A DNA stretch of 11,401 bases from Erysipelotrichaceae bacterium (GTDB lineage Bacteria > Bacillota_I > Bacilli_A > Erysipelotrichales > Erysipelotrichaceae): contig JAFWKS010000270.1 of assembly GCA_017511325.1 (NCBI GenBank), positions 1-11,401 on the forward strand. Reading direction: 5' to 3'. Made by a program: the position numbers and the translations under genes. Under the pieces are notes generated by a model, which saw nothing but the letters and a program-made list of their open reading frames with translations, did no database searches and was not told the DNA's origin. Shown here one piece after another: positions 1 to 7,235 of this stretch. The first letter of the stretch is position 1. Each line of letters begins with the position of its first letter.

Positions 1-171
1 CTTTTCCTCTGGAGCTCCGTCGATCTGGTCATAAGCTTTGAATTCAGCAAGACCCTTTTCTGCCAATCTCTTAGTGATAGCAGCAGTTAATGTTGTTTTA
101 CCATGGTCAACGTGGCCGATGGTACCGATATTGACGTGTTCCAGGGAACGGTCAAATTTTTCTTTTGCCAT
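1..171 (-). CDS. tuf: Elongation factor Tu, N-terminal 57 residues (partial)
   Basis: EF-Tu is the GTPase that carries aminoacyl-tRNA to the ribosomal A site in the cytoplasm. Reading the minus strand from the ATG at 171 gives [20 protein letters not shown] followed by [13 protein letters not shown]. This contains the G1 P-loop GHVDHGKT (about residues 19-26) that is diagnostic of EF-Tu. The frame stays open to the left edge, so the rest of the gene lies outside the window. The start is supported by AGGAGG at 184-189, about 12 nt upstream. It is the last visible gene of a str operon (rpsL-rpsG-fusA-tuf), 65 bp after fusA. That gap has no convincing terminator or promoter, only a weak ATAAAA-CAC-TTTTAT hairpin (213-227) and the palindrome TAGCAATTGCTA (228-239) over the fusA stop. 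Co-transcription with fusA is therefore likely. Identity is essentially certain for the part seen. Confidence 0.97.
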   Translation of the reverse strand, partial: MAKEKFDRSLEHVNIGTIGHVDHGKTTLTAAITKRLAEKGLAEFKAYDQIDGAPEEK

Positions 172-236
172 TTGTCTAATTTTCCTCCTAATTTAACAAT
201 TATTATTTTAAGATAAAACACTTTTATTAGCAATTG

Positions 237-2330
237 CTAGCGAGCGTTTTTCTTGGCAATATCTTCAGCGATGCTGGCTGGCACTTCTGCATAGTGATCC
301 ATCTGCATCATATAGTTACCACGACCCTGGGTATTGCTACGCAGATCGGTCGCATAACCGAACATTTGTGACAGAGGAATGTAGGCACGGATGACCGTCG
401 CATTGCCTCTTTCTTCCTGATTATTGATATGACCACGGCGTTTTGTAACGTCACCCATTACGGTTCCCATATACTCGTTTGGAACAGTAATTTCGACATC
501 CATGATCGGTTCCAATATTACAGGATTGCATTTCTTGGCAGCTTCTTTCAAGGCAAGACTTGCAGCTGTCTTGAAGGCCATTTCTGAAGAGTCAACTTCA
601 TGAGCTGATCCATCAAACAGAGTCGCCTTGATGTCGACGACCGGATATCCGGCTACCAGACCGTTTTCCAGAGCTGCTTTTAAACCTTCCATAGTCGGTT
701 TGATGTACTCTCTAGGGACGGTTCCGCCGACTACAGCATCAATGAACTCGAAGCCTTTTCCGGTCTCATTTGGCTCAAACTTGATCCAGACGTGACCATA
801 CTGTCCTCGACCACCTGACTGTCTGACAAATCGACCTTCACAATCCGCAGCGGATCTGATGGTTTCTCTGTAAGCGACCTGTGGTTTACCGACGTTGCAT
901 TCAACTTTGAATTCACGCTTCATTCTATCGACGATGATATCCAGATGTAATTCACCCATGCCGGCGATGATCGTCTGGCCGGTCTCTTCATCCGTGTAAG
1001 TCCTGAAGGTCGGGTCTTCTTCGGCAAGTTTTGCCAGCGCGTTATCCATCTTGTCTGAATCGGCCTTTGTCTTAGGCTCGACAGACATCTGAATAACCGG
1101 CTCAGGGAAGACCATCGATTCAAGGATGATCGGATGTTTTTCATCACACAGGGTATCACCTGTTGTAGTGTTTTTAAGTCCTACAGCAGCCGCAATGTCA
1201 CCTGCATCAACCTCTTCGATATCAGCGCGATGATTTGCGTGCATTTGTACCAATCTTCCAAATCTTTCCTTATAATCTTTTGTAGCATTCAACACATATG
1301 ATCCGGCAGTCGCTACACCAGAATAGACTCTGAAGTAGGTGAGTTTTCCTACAAACGGATCTGTCATGACCTTGAAGGCCAAGGCAGAGAACGGTTCGCT
1401 ATCACTGGCGTGTCTTTCAGCTGTCTCACCGAATTTGTTCGTTCCCTTGATCGAAGGAACATCCAGTGGAGAAGGCAGATATTCGATTACGGCATCAAGC
1501 AGTAACTGGATACCCTTGTTCTTGTAAGCTGAACCGCACAGGACCGGGAAGAAATCAGAGCCGATAACAGCCTTACGGATCGTTTTCTTGATTAGTTTTA
1601 CATCCGGATCTTTTCCATCGAGGAAGAGTTCCATCAGTTCATCATCATAGTCAGAAAGCATTTCCAGTAATTCGTTTCTGAGCAGTTCTGCTTCATCCTT
1701 GTACTGATCTTCGATTTCTGATTCCTTGATATCAGTTCCCTGATCATTTGGATACATGTACTGTTTCCTTTCGACCAGGTCGATGATACCGCGGAAGGTA
1801 TTCTCAGCTCCGATCGGCATCTGGATCGCTGCAGCTTTAGCAGCAAGCTTTTCACCGATCGATCTGACTGACATCATGAAGTCAGCACCCGTTGCATCCA
1901 TCTTGTTGGCGAAGACAATTCTTGGGACCTTGTAGGTCGAAGCCTGTCTCCATACAGTCTCGGTCTGAGGTTCAACACCGGCCTTGGCATCCAGGACCGT
2001 TACCGCACCATCCAATACTCTGAGTGATCTTTCAACTTCAACTGTGAAGTCGACGTGTCCCGGAGTATCGATGATGTTGATCCTGGTGCTTGGCAGCTGG
2101 CTTTTTGAACCGTGCCAGAAAGTAGTCGTCGCAGCGGAAGTGATGGTAATACCTCTTTCCTGTTCCTGCGCCATCCAGTCCATCTGGCTAGCACCATCAT
2201 GCGTTTCACCGATCTTATGTGTTTTACCGGTAAAGAATAGAATTCTTTCGGTACAGGTAGTCTTGCCTGCATCGATATGTGCCATGATGCCAATATTTCT
2301 TGTATTTTCTAAAGCATATTGACGTGACAT
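237..2330 (-). CDS. fusA: Elongation factor G
   Basis: EF-G is the ribosomal translocase. It hydrolyses GTP to move tRNA and mRNA after peptide transfer, and with RRF it helps recycle ribosomes. The 697-aa product has the usual length of bacterial EF-G. The GTPase motifs are all present: G1 AHIDAGKT (17-24), switch [13 protein letters not shown] (58-69), G3 DTPGH (88-92) and G4 NKMD (142-145). Domain IV carries GGRGQYGHV, and the C-terminal domain contains [15 protein letters not shown], typical of the family. A few extra residues (SKSQLPST) precede the G3 strand; insertions at this site occur in other EF-Gs. The ATG at 2330 is preceded by an AAAGGA site lying in the 18-bp gap after rpsG, so translation of the two genes is close-coupled. 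I see no broken motifs, and the key G residues look wild type. Confidence 0.98.
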   Translation of the reverse strand: MSRQYALENTRNIGIMAHIDAGKTTCTERILFFTGKTHKIGETHDGASQMDWMAQEQERGITITSAATTTFWHGSKSQLPSTRINIIDTPGHVDFTVEVERSLRVLDGAVTVLDAKAGVEPQTETVWRQASTYKVPRIVFANKMDATGADFMMSVRSIGEKLAAKAAAIQMPIGAENTFRGIIDLVERKQYMYPNDQGTDIKESEIEDQYKDEAELLRNELLEMLSDYDDELMELFLDGKDPDVKLIKKTIRKAVIGSDFFPVLCGSAYKNKGIQLLLDAVIEYLPSPLDVPSIKGTNKFGETAERHASDSEPFSALAFKVMTDPFVGKLTYFRVYSGVATAGSYVLNATKDYKERFGRLVQMHANHRADIEEVDAGDIAAAVGLKNTTTGDTLCDEKHPIILESMVFPEPVIQMSVEPKTKADSDKMDNALAKLAEEDPTFRTYTDEETGQTIIAGMGELHLDIIVDRMKREFKVECNVGKPQVAYRETIRSAADCEGRFVRQSGGRGQYGHVWIKFEPNETGKGFEFIDAVVGGTVPREYIKPTMEGLKAALENGLVAGYPVVDIKATLFDGSAHEVDSSEMAFKTAASLALKEAAKKCNPVILEPIMDVEITVPNEYMGTVMGDVTKRRGHINNQEERGNATVIRAYIPLSQMFGYATDLRSNTQGRGNYMMQMDHYAEVPASIAEDIAKKNAR

Positions 2331-2348
2331 ATGTTTCTATCCTTTCTA

Positions 2349-2819
2349 TTACCAGCGATAATGAGCAAATGCTTTGTTTGCTTCTGCCATCTTGTGAGTA
2401 TCGTCCTTCTTCTTGACAGACTGACCGACACCGTTAGAGGCATCAATGATCTCAGCGGCCAATCTTTGTTCCATGGTCTTTTCTGATCTTAATCTGGAAT
2501 AGTTAACGATCCATCTTAAGCCTAATGTTAATCTTCTTTCATCAGAAACTTCGACTGGAACCTGATAGTTGGCACCACCGACTCTTCTTAATTTCAATTC
2601 AAGTTCAGGCATGACATTGTCCAAGGCTTTCTCGAATACTTCCATTGGCTGCTGGCCTGTTTTCTTTTCTACGATATCGAATGCATTGTATAAAATGTTC
2701 TGTGCAACGCCTTTTTTACCATCCAACATGATCTTGTTGATTAAACGTGTGACAAGCTTTGAATTGTAAATAGGATCTACCAATACATCTCGTTTCGCAA
2801 TATGTCCTTTTCTTGGCAT
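2349..2819 (-). CDS. rpsG: 30S ribosomal protein S7
   Basis: S7 is a primary 16S rRNA-binding protein that organises the 3' major domain (head) of the 30S subunit near the E site. The 156-aa product matches the family length. It begins [20 protein letters not shown] and contains the conserved [14 protein letters not shown] core and the LRWIVNYSR segment, ending in AHYRW. The start ATG (2819) has AAAGGAG about 8 nt upstream, within the 20-bp gap after rpsL. In Escherichia coli, S7 is the translational autoregulator of the str operon by binding the rpsL-rpsG junction. Here the junction is only 20 bp, so that exact RNA target is not evident. Identity is certain; autoregulation is not shown. Confidence 0.98.
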   Translation of the reverse strand: MPRKGHIAKRDVLVDPIYNSKLVTRLINKIMLDGKKGVAQNILYNAFDIVEKKTGQQPMEVFEKALDNVMPELELKLRRVGGANYQVPVEVSDERRLTLGLRWIVNYSRLRSEKTMEQRLAAEIIDASNGVGQSVKKKDDTHKMAEANKAFAHYRW

Positions 2820-2839
2820 TTTTAATCTCCTTTCATGTT

Positions 2840-3250
2840 TTACTTAGGTTTTTTAGCGCCGTATAATGAACGACCCTGCATTCTTCCGTCAACACCTGCG
2901 CAGTCAAGTGTTCCTCTGATGATGTGATAACGTACACCTGGTAAATCCTTAACACGTCCACCACGGATCATGACAACTGAGTGTTCCTGAAGATTGTGTC
3001 CGATACCAGGGATGTAAGCTGTAACTTCCATACCGTTAGATAAACGAACACGGGCATACTTTCTTAGAGCTGAGTTAGGCTTCTTAGGTGTCATTGTACC
3101 GACACGGGTGCAAACACCTCTCTTCTGTGGAGAAGATAGATTAATAGGGCGGTTCTTCAATGAGTTGTAACCTCTATTAAGAGCTGGAGCCTTAGACTTG
3201 AAAGTTCTAGCTGTTCTGCCTTTTCTTACTAACTGATTAATTGTTGGCAT
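2840..3250 (-). CDS. rpsL: 30S ribosomal protein S12
   Basis: S12 lies at the decoding centre of the 30S subunit and affects fidelity and streptomycin sensitivity. The 136-aa protein starts [11 protein letters not shown] and has the conserved [21 protein letters not shown] (54-64) and [13 protein letters not shown] (97-109) blocks. Lysines 56/57 and 101 correspond to the classical streptomycin-resistance positions. All are lysine here, so no known resistance substitution is visible. Asp102 corresponds to the residue methylthiolated by RimO in some bacteria. It is about a dozen residues longer than the E. coli protein because of the N-terminal insertion common in Bacillota. The frame is open upstream to 3280, but the start at 3250 is chosen because AAAGGAG (about 3257-3263) sits just upstream and because all family members begin M-PTINQL. 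It is the first gene of the str operon. Confidence 0.97.
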   Translation of the reverse strand: MPTINQLVRKGRTARTFKSKAPALNRGYNSLKNRPINLSSPQKRGVCTRVGTMTPKKPNSALRKYARVRLSNGMEVTAYIPGIGHNLQEHSVVMIRGGRVKDLPGVRYHIIRGTLDCAGVDGRMQGRSLYGAKKPK

Positions 3251-3274
3251 TTGTATCTCCTTTCTTCTATTTAT

Positions 3275-3294
3275 GCACACTTTTACAGGTGTGC
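3275..3294 (-). promoter_or_regulatory. Hairpin in the rpsL leader just upstream of the RBS
   Basis: On the minus strand the leader contains GCACAC-CTGTAAAA-GTGTGC, a perfect 6-bp stem with an 8-nt loop. It ends about 12 nt before the AAAGGAG site of rpsL. It could influence S12 translation or mRNA stability. No T-run follows, so it is not an intrinsic terminator. The function is inferred only from position. Confidence 0.4.
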
Positions 3295-3313
3295 CAAATT
3301 GTTGACTTATATA

Positions 3314-3331
3314 TAGATCCTTTCGGATCCA
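3314..3331 (-). promoter_or_regulatory. GNRA-tetraloop hairpin near the 5' end of the str operon mRNA
   Basis: On the minus strand TGGATCC-GAAA-GGATCTA folds into a 7-bp stem (one G-U pair) capped by a GAAA tetraloop. It starts about 6-7 nt after the predicted transcription start. A 5'-terminal hairpin of this kind often protects mRNA from 5'-dependent decay. That role is an inference here. Confidence 0.45.
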
Positions 3332-3343
3332 GTCAGCTTTTTT

Positions 3344-3372
3344 ATACTAACAGAAAACAACAGTGAAATCAA
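3344..3372 (-). promoter_or_regulatory. Predicted sigma-A promoter of the str operon
   Basis: On the minus strand, -35 TTGATT (3372-3367) and -10 TAGTAT (3349-3344) are separated by exactly 17 bp. This would start transcription near 3337 and give a leader of roughly 85-90 nt before rpsL. The elements match four or five of six consensus bases each. Confidence 0.6.
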
Positions 3373-3396
3373 GCAAAATATGCTTATTTTATGCAC

Positions 3397-3430
3397 TTTT
3401 GGCAATTTCACGGATTCAGCTGTGCCAAAA
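3397..3430. promoter_or_regulatory. Inverted repeat between the divergent str and NAD operons
   Basis: TTTTGGCA (3397-3404) and TGCCAAAA (3423-3430) are perfect 8-bp inverted arms with an 18-bp spacer. The arms lie upstream of the str promoter and upstream of pncB, in the divergent intergenic region. The geometry (arm centres about 26 bp apart) suits either a cooperative operator or a hairpin. I do not recognise the motif as a known NAD regulator site such as NiaR, NrtR or NadR. Confidence 0.4.
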
Positions 3431-3447
3431 TAGAGAAAATTTCATTT

Positions 3448-3478
3448 TTGAGATATGATTTATATAGATTATTATACT
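3448..3478 (+). promoter_or_regulatory. Possible promoter of the pncB operon
   Basis: TTGAGA (3448-3453) and TATACT (3473-3478) could be -35 and -10 boxes, but with a 19-bp spacer. Initiation would then fall at about 3485, on the Shine-Dalgarno itself. An alternative is the extended -10 TG-A-TTTATA (3456-3464), which leaves a more normal leader. The region is very AT-rich, so several -10-like strings occur. A promoter must lie here because the upstream operon is divergent, but which box is used is unclear. Confidence 0.3.
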
Positions 3479-3497
3479 GATTTTGGAGGCTTTTAAG

Positions 3498-4712
3498 ATG
3501 GAACAGATAATAAAGAGCGCTTTGGAAAATGACCTGTACAAGTTTTCGATGGGTCAGGCGATCTATCACCAGTTTTCCGACTACAAAACGACCTGGACAT
3601 TCAAATGCAGAAACAAGGGCGTTAAGTTCACTCCGGAAATGCTGGAGGAGATCAAAAGGCAGATAAAGTACTATTGTGAGCTTACGTTCAAGGAAGATGA
3701 ACTGGAATATCTGAACAATATATTATGGATCAAGGGATCCTATGTTGATTTCTTAAGGCTCTGGAGACCTAACTATGAAGATTTCCATATCTCAAACGAA
3801 GATGAATGCGGATTGAGCGTAGAGACGACCGGTACCTGGCTGAACACTTCGATGTATGAAGTTCCAACGCTGGCCATCATCAACGAAGTCTATTTCCGCA
3901 TGTCCGGCAATTATGATGCCTTGATCGAGGACTTCAAAAAAAGAGCTGATGAAAAAGTTAAGAAAGTTGAAAACGGTACATATAAACTGGGATCATTCTC
4001 CGAGTTTGGTTTAAGAAGGCGCCTTTCCTATGAGGCTCAGGAATATATAGTCAAAAAACTGGCAGAAGCCGATATCAGACAGTCGCGTTTTGTCGGAACA
4101 TCGAATGTCTATCTCGCCAAGAAATACCATCTGACACCGGTAGGAACGATGGCTCATGAATGGATCATGTGTGTGGGCCAGGGCAACCATAAGCATAACC
4201 CGGCATATTCAAACTACTACGGCCTGGATGCCTGGGTTAAGGAATACGGTGTATTGAATGGAACGGCTTTGACCGATACGATCACGACCGACTGTTTCTT
4301 AAGAGATTTCAATCTGACTTTTGCGACTCTGTTTTCAGGTGTCAGACATGATTCCGGTGATCCGATCGTGTGGGGCGAGAAGATGCTGGAAAAATACAAG
4401 AAGCTGGGCATCGATACGAAAACGAAGACACTGCTGTTTTCAGACAGCCTGAATTTCGAAAAAGCCAATGCGATCTATGAACATTTCAAGGATCGCTGCA
4501 AGGTGGCGTTTGGTATCGGGACCTATCTTTCAAACGATACCTATGATGAAGCTCTCAACATCGTCATGAAGGTCACACGATGCAACGGCCAGGATGTCGC
4601 CAAGATCTCTGATGTTGAAGGCAAAGGCATGTGCAAGAACGAAGAATATGTCGATTATCTGACAAGAAGCATAAAGTGGCGTATGGAAAACGAGGCAATA
4701 AAAAATGTTTGA
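3498..4712 (+). CDS. pncB: Nicotinate phosphoribosyltransferase
   Basis: This enzyme (EC 6.3.4.21) joins nicotinate to PRPP, with ATP hydrolysis, to give nicotinate mononucleotide. That is the first step of Preiss-Handler NAD salvage. The 404-aa product has the length of the E. coli/Salmonella-type PncB. Visible motifs are the N-terminal NDLYKFSMGQAIYHQF, then GTSNVYLAKKYHLTPVGTMAHEW, where His220 corresponds to the phosphorylated His219 of the Salmonella enzyme. RHDSGDP (283-289), SDSLNF and FGIGTYLSND form the phosphate/PRPP-binding region. The start is ATG 3498: GGAGG (3485-3489) is 8 nt upstream, whereas the frame's earlier TTG at 3483 would overlap that site. It opens a four-gene operon and overlaps nadE by 8 bp. 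Function is clear from conserved motifs and from the two other pathway enzymes next to it. Confidence 0.96.
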   Translation: MEQIIKSALENDLYKFSMGQAIYHQFSDYKTTWTFKCRNKGVKFTPEMLEEIKRQIKYYCELTFKEDELEYLNNILWIKGSYVDFLRLWRPNYEDFHISNEDECGLSVETTGTWLNTSMYEVPTLAIINEVYFRMSGNYDALIEDFKKRADEKVKKVENGTYKLGSFSEFGLRRRLSYEAQEYIVKKLAEADIRQSRFVGTSNVYLAKKYHLTPVGTMAHEWIMCVGQGNHKHNPAYSNYYGLDAWVKEYGVLNGTALTDTITTDCFLRDFNLTFATLFSGVRHDSGDPIVWGEKMLEKYKKLGIDTKTKTLLFSDSLNFEKANAIYEHFKDRCKVAFGIGTYLSNDTYDEALNIVMKVTRCNGQDVAKISDVEGKGMCKNEEYVDYLTRSIKWRMENEAIKNV

Positions 4713-5469
4713 TGCAAAAAAAGAAAAAGACAGGATCGTTGGATTCATCAGAGACTACTATCAGAAAAACAAGCTCAAAGGAGCTGTTCTGGGTATTTCC
4801 GGAGGCAAAGACTCGGGAGTAGTGGCCGGATTGATGTGTGAAGCTCTGGGCAGTGAGAACGTTGTCGGCGTAACATTGCCGTGTCAGTCCAAACCGGAAG
4901 ATCGCCAGGATGCGTTGCTGGTAGCGGAAAAGTTCGGCTTTGAAATGCTCAATATCGATCTGACTGAGACCTATGAAGCATTCAAGAAACAGATAGGGCT
5001 GTTAGGTGATTTTGCTGAAGAAGAGACGCATAATTCCGATATCAACATCAAACCGCGTCTTAGGATGTCATCTGTCTATTATCTGGCTGCCCTTTTATCA
5101 GCAACAAGGGGCGGTACCTATATCGTTCCCGGTACCAGCAATGCCTGTGAACTGTATGTGGGCTATTTCACCAAAGGCGGAGATTCCGTATACGATATCG
5201 CTCCGATTTATGGTCTGACTGTCGAAGAAGTCATCAAAGTCGGTGAAGTGCTCGGCGTTCCTGAAAAGGTCCTCTATCGTGCACCTGATGATGGCCTGTC
5301 TGGACTCACCGATGAACAAAAAATGGGTGTCAAATATGCCGATATAGCCAAAGTCATCAATGGTGAGGAACTGGATGAAACAGAAAGGGAAAAGATCGAA
5401 GACCTGCACAGGAAAGCTGCACATAAGTTCAATGTGCCAGTATATAAAAAGGAAGGCAAATGCGAATAG
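4705..5469 (+). CDS. nadE: NAD synthetase, ammonia-dependent
   Basis: NadE (EC 6.3.1.5) converts nicotinate adenine dinucleotide to NAD with ATP and ammonia, the last step of the pathway. The 254-aa protein is a single N-type ATP pyrophosphatase domain. The PP-loop is SGGKDSG (32-38). Later blocks PGTSNACELYVGYFTKGGDSVYDIAPI and YRAPDDGLSGLTDEQKMG match the NaAD-binding and P-loop-like segments. There is no N-terminal glutaminase (nitrilase) domain, so it should use free ammonia or a separate supplier. The PP-loop has Lys-Asp-Ser-Gly where many NadEs have Ile/Val-Asp-Ser-Ser/Ala; the catalytic-core Ser, Gly and Asp remain. The ATG lies inside the end of pncB, with GAGG (4692-4695) 9 nt upstream. 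It overlaps nadD by 10 bp, which indicates translational coupling. Confidence 0.93.
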   Translation: MFDAKKEKDRIVGFIRDYYQKNKLKGAVLGISGGKDSGVVAGLMCEALGSENVVGVTLPCQSKPEDRQDALLVAEKFGFEMLNIDLTETYEAFKKQIGLLGDFAEEETHNSDINIKPRLRMSSVYYLAALLSATRGGTYIVPGTSNACELYVGYFTKGGDSVYDIAPIYGLTVEEVIKVGEVLGVPEKVLYRAPDDGLSGLTDEQKMGVKYADIAKVINGEELDETEREKIEDLHRKAAHKFNVPVYKKEGKCE

Positions 5470-6044
5470 GAGTATACTGCGGATCCTTCAACCCGGTCCA
5501 TAAGGGTCACATCAGGATCGCCAATGAGTGTCTTGACAGTAAACTTGTCGATGTGATCTTCATCATCCCGACCGGCAACTACTGGAACAAGAATGATCTG
5601 ATGGATCTTGATAAACGTATCTCCTTGCTCAGATATTATGAAGACAGAAGGATCAGAGTGGCTGAGCAGTATTCAGATTATCAATATACCTGTCAGATCT
5701 TTAAGCAGCTGGAAAAGGATTATCCGTATGATGAAAAGGTCCTGATATTGGGAGCTGACAATATCGTGAAGTTTGATGAATGGAAAGAGTATCAGTATCT
5801 GCTCAGATACGACTTCATAATCATAAAACGCGACGACCTGGATCGCACTTATATCGAAAACAGGATGAAAGAGCTTGGCAAGGATAACTACCAGATCCTC
5901 GATATCGACAATATTGATATCAGTTCAACATTCATCAGAGAAAACCTTGACGATTACGACAAGATAAAGGATCTCATCGATCCTCATGTATACAGATTTC
6001 TAATTATGGAAAGGATGATAGAGAATGCAGCACCAAATAACTGA
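5460..6044 (+). CDS. nadD: Nicotinate-nucleotide adenylyltransferase
   Basis: NadD (EC 2.7.7.18) adenylates nicotinate mononucleotide to NaAD, the middle step between PncB and NadE. The 194-aa product is a single nucleotidyltransferase (Rossmann-like) domain. It has the ATP-binding GSFNPVHKGH (8-17, HxGH at 14-17), LGADN (97-101) and the C-terminal ISSTFIR signature (154-160). CoaD is an alternative family but is shorter and lacks this context. One oddity is that the substrate loop reads PTGNYWNKNDL (37-47) instead of the PPHK-containing loop of Bacillus subtilis NadD. That resembles the PVGDAYKKKGL loop of eukaryotic NMNATs, so the protein may also accept NMN. The start is ATG 5460 within the end of nadE, with AAGGAAGG (about 5449-5456) upstream. 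The gene overlaps the next by 20 bp. Confidence 0.9.
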   Translation: MRIGVYCGSFNPVHKGHIRIANECLDSKLVDVIFIIPTGNYWNKNDLMDLDKRISLLRYYEDRRIRVAEQYSDYQYTCQIFKQLEKDYPYDEKVLILGADNIVKFDEWKEYQYLLRYDFIIIKRDDLDRTYIENRMKELGKDNYQILDIDNIDISSTFIRENLDDYDKIKDLIDPHVYRFLIMERMIENAAPNN

Positions 6045-7056
6045 AGCTCATCCGCTGCTGGATGAAAACGGACATCTGATCGAAGCGGGCTATGCAAAAC
6101 GGATGATCCTGGATTATGATCGCAAGATGATCAAAGCCAACTCTTTGAGGATCAAGGAATGGGATTATTATCTTATATATAACAACGACTATGCGGTGGC
6201 TCTGACTGTCGATGACAATTCCTATATGGCTCTTGATTCGATCTCTCTTATCGATTTCAGGATTCCTTGGGAACACACCAATTCACCGATGAAATTCATG
6301 ACCAGAGGAAGCAGGAATTTTCCTTCAAGCTCAAAAAGCGGCAATGTCGTCGGCAAAGGAGATGGCTATAAGATCGAATTTCTGAAAGAAAGAGATCGCC
6401 GTATTCTGAACTTCCACATGGATGATTTTATGGACGGCAAGCCGATCGATGGTTCGATAACTCTTTATGATGATGATCCTGAGTCAATGGTCATCGCCAC
6501 ACCGTATAAAGAAAGCAAGGTCCACTTCTATTACAACCAGAAGATCAACTGCCTGCCGGCTGATGGCAAAGTAACTTTCGATGGCAGGGATTATCTGTTC
6601 TCACCACTTAGCAGCTATGGAACTCTGGATTGGGGCAGAGGTGTGTGGACTTACAAGAATACCTGGTATTGGGGCTCGGCATCAGGAAATATCGACGGAC
6701 ACGATTTCGGTTTCAATATCGGCTACGGCTTTGGCGATACCAGCGCTGCCAGTGAAAACATGCTGTTCTATGACGGCAAGGCTCACAAGCTTTCAAGGGT
6801 GATCTTCAATATACCGCAAAGAAACGGCAAGGATGATTTCATGTCTGAGTGGACATTCAACAGTGATGACGGACGTTTTGAAATGGAATTCAAACCGGTG
6901 ATAGACAGGGCATCAAATACCGATTTCATCATCCTTGGTTCCAATCAGCATCAGGTCTTTGGACGCTTCAGCGGTAAAGCTGTTTTGGATAACGGAACAG
7001 TGATCGAAGTCAAAGACATGATGGGCTTTGCGGAAAAGGTCCGCAATAAATGGTAG
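6025..7056 (+). CDS. DUF2804 family protein of unknown function
   Basis: The 343-aa product resembles the DUF2804 family. The N-terminal LLDENGHLIEAGYAKR (11-26) and RIKEWDYYLIYNNDYAVAL (42-60) are the most recognisable blocks. The middle is rich in beta-type, aromatic sequence (GRGVWTYKNTWYWGSASG around 205-218, then GHDFGFNIGYGFGD). No signal peptide or membrane segment is seen, so it should be cytoplasmic. I see no catalytic motif that names a reaction. The beta-rich pattern would fit a lipocalin/calycin-like binding fold, but that is a guess. Its ATG lies inside nadD (20-bp overlap), with AAAGGA at 6010-6015, 9 nt upstream. It must therefore be made together with the NAD-salvage enzymes. 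The TAG stop overlaps a CIRCE half-site of the following heat-shock control region. No intrinsic terminator with a T-run follows. Confidence 0.8.
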   Translation: MQHQITEAHPLLDENGHLIEAGYAKRMILDYDRKMIKANSLRIKEWDYYLIYNNDYAVALTVDDNSYMALDSISLIDFRIPWEHTNSPMKFMTRGSRNFPSSSKSGNVVGKGDGYKIEFLKERDRRILNFHMDDFMDGKPIDGSITLYDDDPESMVIATPYKESKVHFYYNQKINCLPADGKVTFDGRDYLFSPLSSYGTLDWGRGVWTYKNTWYWGSASGNIDGHDFGFNIGYGFGDTSAASENMLFYDGKAHKLSRVIFNIPQRNGKDDFMSEWTFNSDDGRFEMEFKPVIDRASNTDFIILGSNQHQVFGRFSGKAVLDNGTVIEVKDMMGFAEKVRNKW

Positions 7057-7064
7057 AGTGCTAA
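7056..7064 (+). promoter_or_regulatory. Orphan CIRCE half-site
   Basis: GAGTGCTAA is a perfect right half of the CIRCE consensus. It overlaps the stop codon of the DUF2804 gene, 13 bp before the full operator. No left arm is present 9 bp upstream of it. With the next arm (TTAGCACT) it can form an 8-bp RNA hairpin (7057-7064 with 7078-7085). Confidence 0.5.
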
Positions 7065-7077
7065 AGAAGTGATAATG

Positions 7078-7104
7078 TTAGCACTTAACTATTGACAGTG
7101 CTAA
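7078..7104 (+). promoter_or_regulatory. CIRCE operator (HrcA-binding site)
   Basis: TTAGCACTT-N9-CAGTGCTAA matches the CIRCE consensus TTAGCACTC-N9-GAGTGCTAA, with one change at the innermost base of each arm and the exact 9-bp spacer. It covers the -35 box of the hsp20 promoter, so HrcA bound here would block RNA polymerase until heat or misfolded protein titrates GroEL. hrcA and groEL are not in the window. Confidence 0.88.
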
Positions 7105-7120
7105 TCAATAGAACTATAAC
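7092..7120 (+). promoter_or_regulatory. Sigma-A promoter of hsp20
   Basis: TTGACA (7092-7097) and TATAAC (7115-7120) are separated by 17 bp, giving a near-consensus housekeeping promoter. The predicted start is near 7127, leaving a leader of about 110 nt. CIRCE overlaps the -35 box. Confidence 0.85.
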
Positions 7121-7171
7121 ATAGTTGTAAGAAGAATCAGAGAAGGTTCGCATAGAATCCAAACCCTCCAT

Positions 7172-7224
7172 TCCCCTTACTTAGACATAGTTCATTTTAT
7201 GAACAATGAGAAAAGTAAAGGAGG
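7172..7224 (+). promoter_or_regulatory. Candidate RNA thermometer covering the hsp20 Shine-Dalgarno
   Basis: The hsp20 leader can fold with CCUUACUU (7175-7182) paired to AAGU-A-AAGG (7213-7221), leaving one bulged A (7217). This is extended past a C-A mismatch by 7173-7223 (C-G) and 7172-7224 (U-G). The stem covers most of the AAAGGAGG site (7217-7224). A second stem, GUUCAU-UUU-AUGAAC (7190-7204), stacks inside. A weak, bulged stem masking the RBS of a small heat-shock gene is the hallmark of thermometers such as ROSE and fourU elements. The sequence is neither of those types. Folding was done by eye. Confidence 0.5.
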
Positions 7225-7235
7225 TAAATGTAACT

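Noticed and set aside
2840..3280. Longer S12 beginning at the GTG at 3280
   Set aside because: The added ten residues are translated leader containing the RBS of the true start. Every S12 begins at the PTINQL-type N-terminus.
3275..3294. ACAGGTGTGCC in the rpsL leader as a NiaR-type niacin repressor site for pncB
   Set aside because: It lies about 200 bp from pncB, inside the divergent rpsL leader, and only loosely resembles the motif. A leader hairpin explains it better.
7057..7085. Intrinsic terminator after the DUF2804 gene
   Set aside because: The 8-bp hairpin is made of CIRCE half-sites, has a 13-nt loop and is followed by AACTATTG, with no T-run.
7206..7235. Earlier hsp20 start at ATG 7206
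   Set aside because: It has no Shine-Dalgarno, lies within the proposed leader structure, and would translate through the strong AAAGGAGG site.
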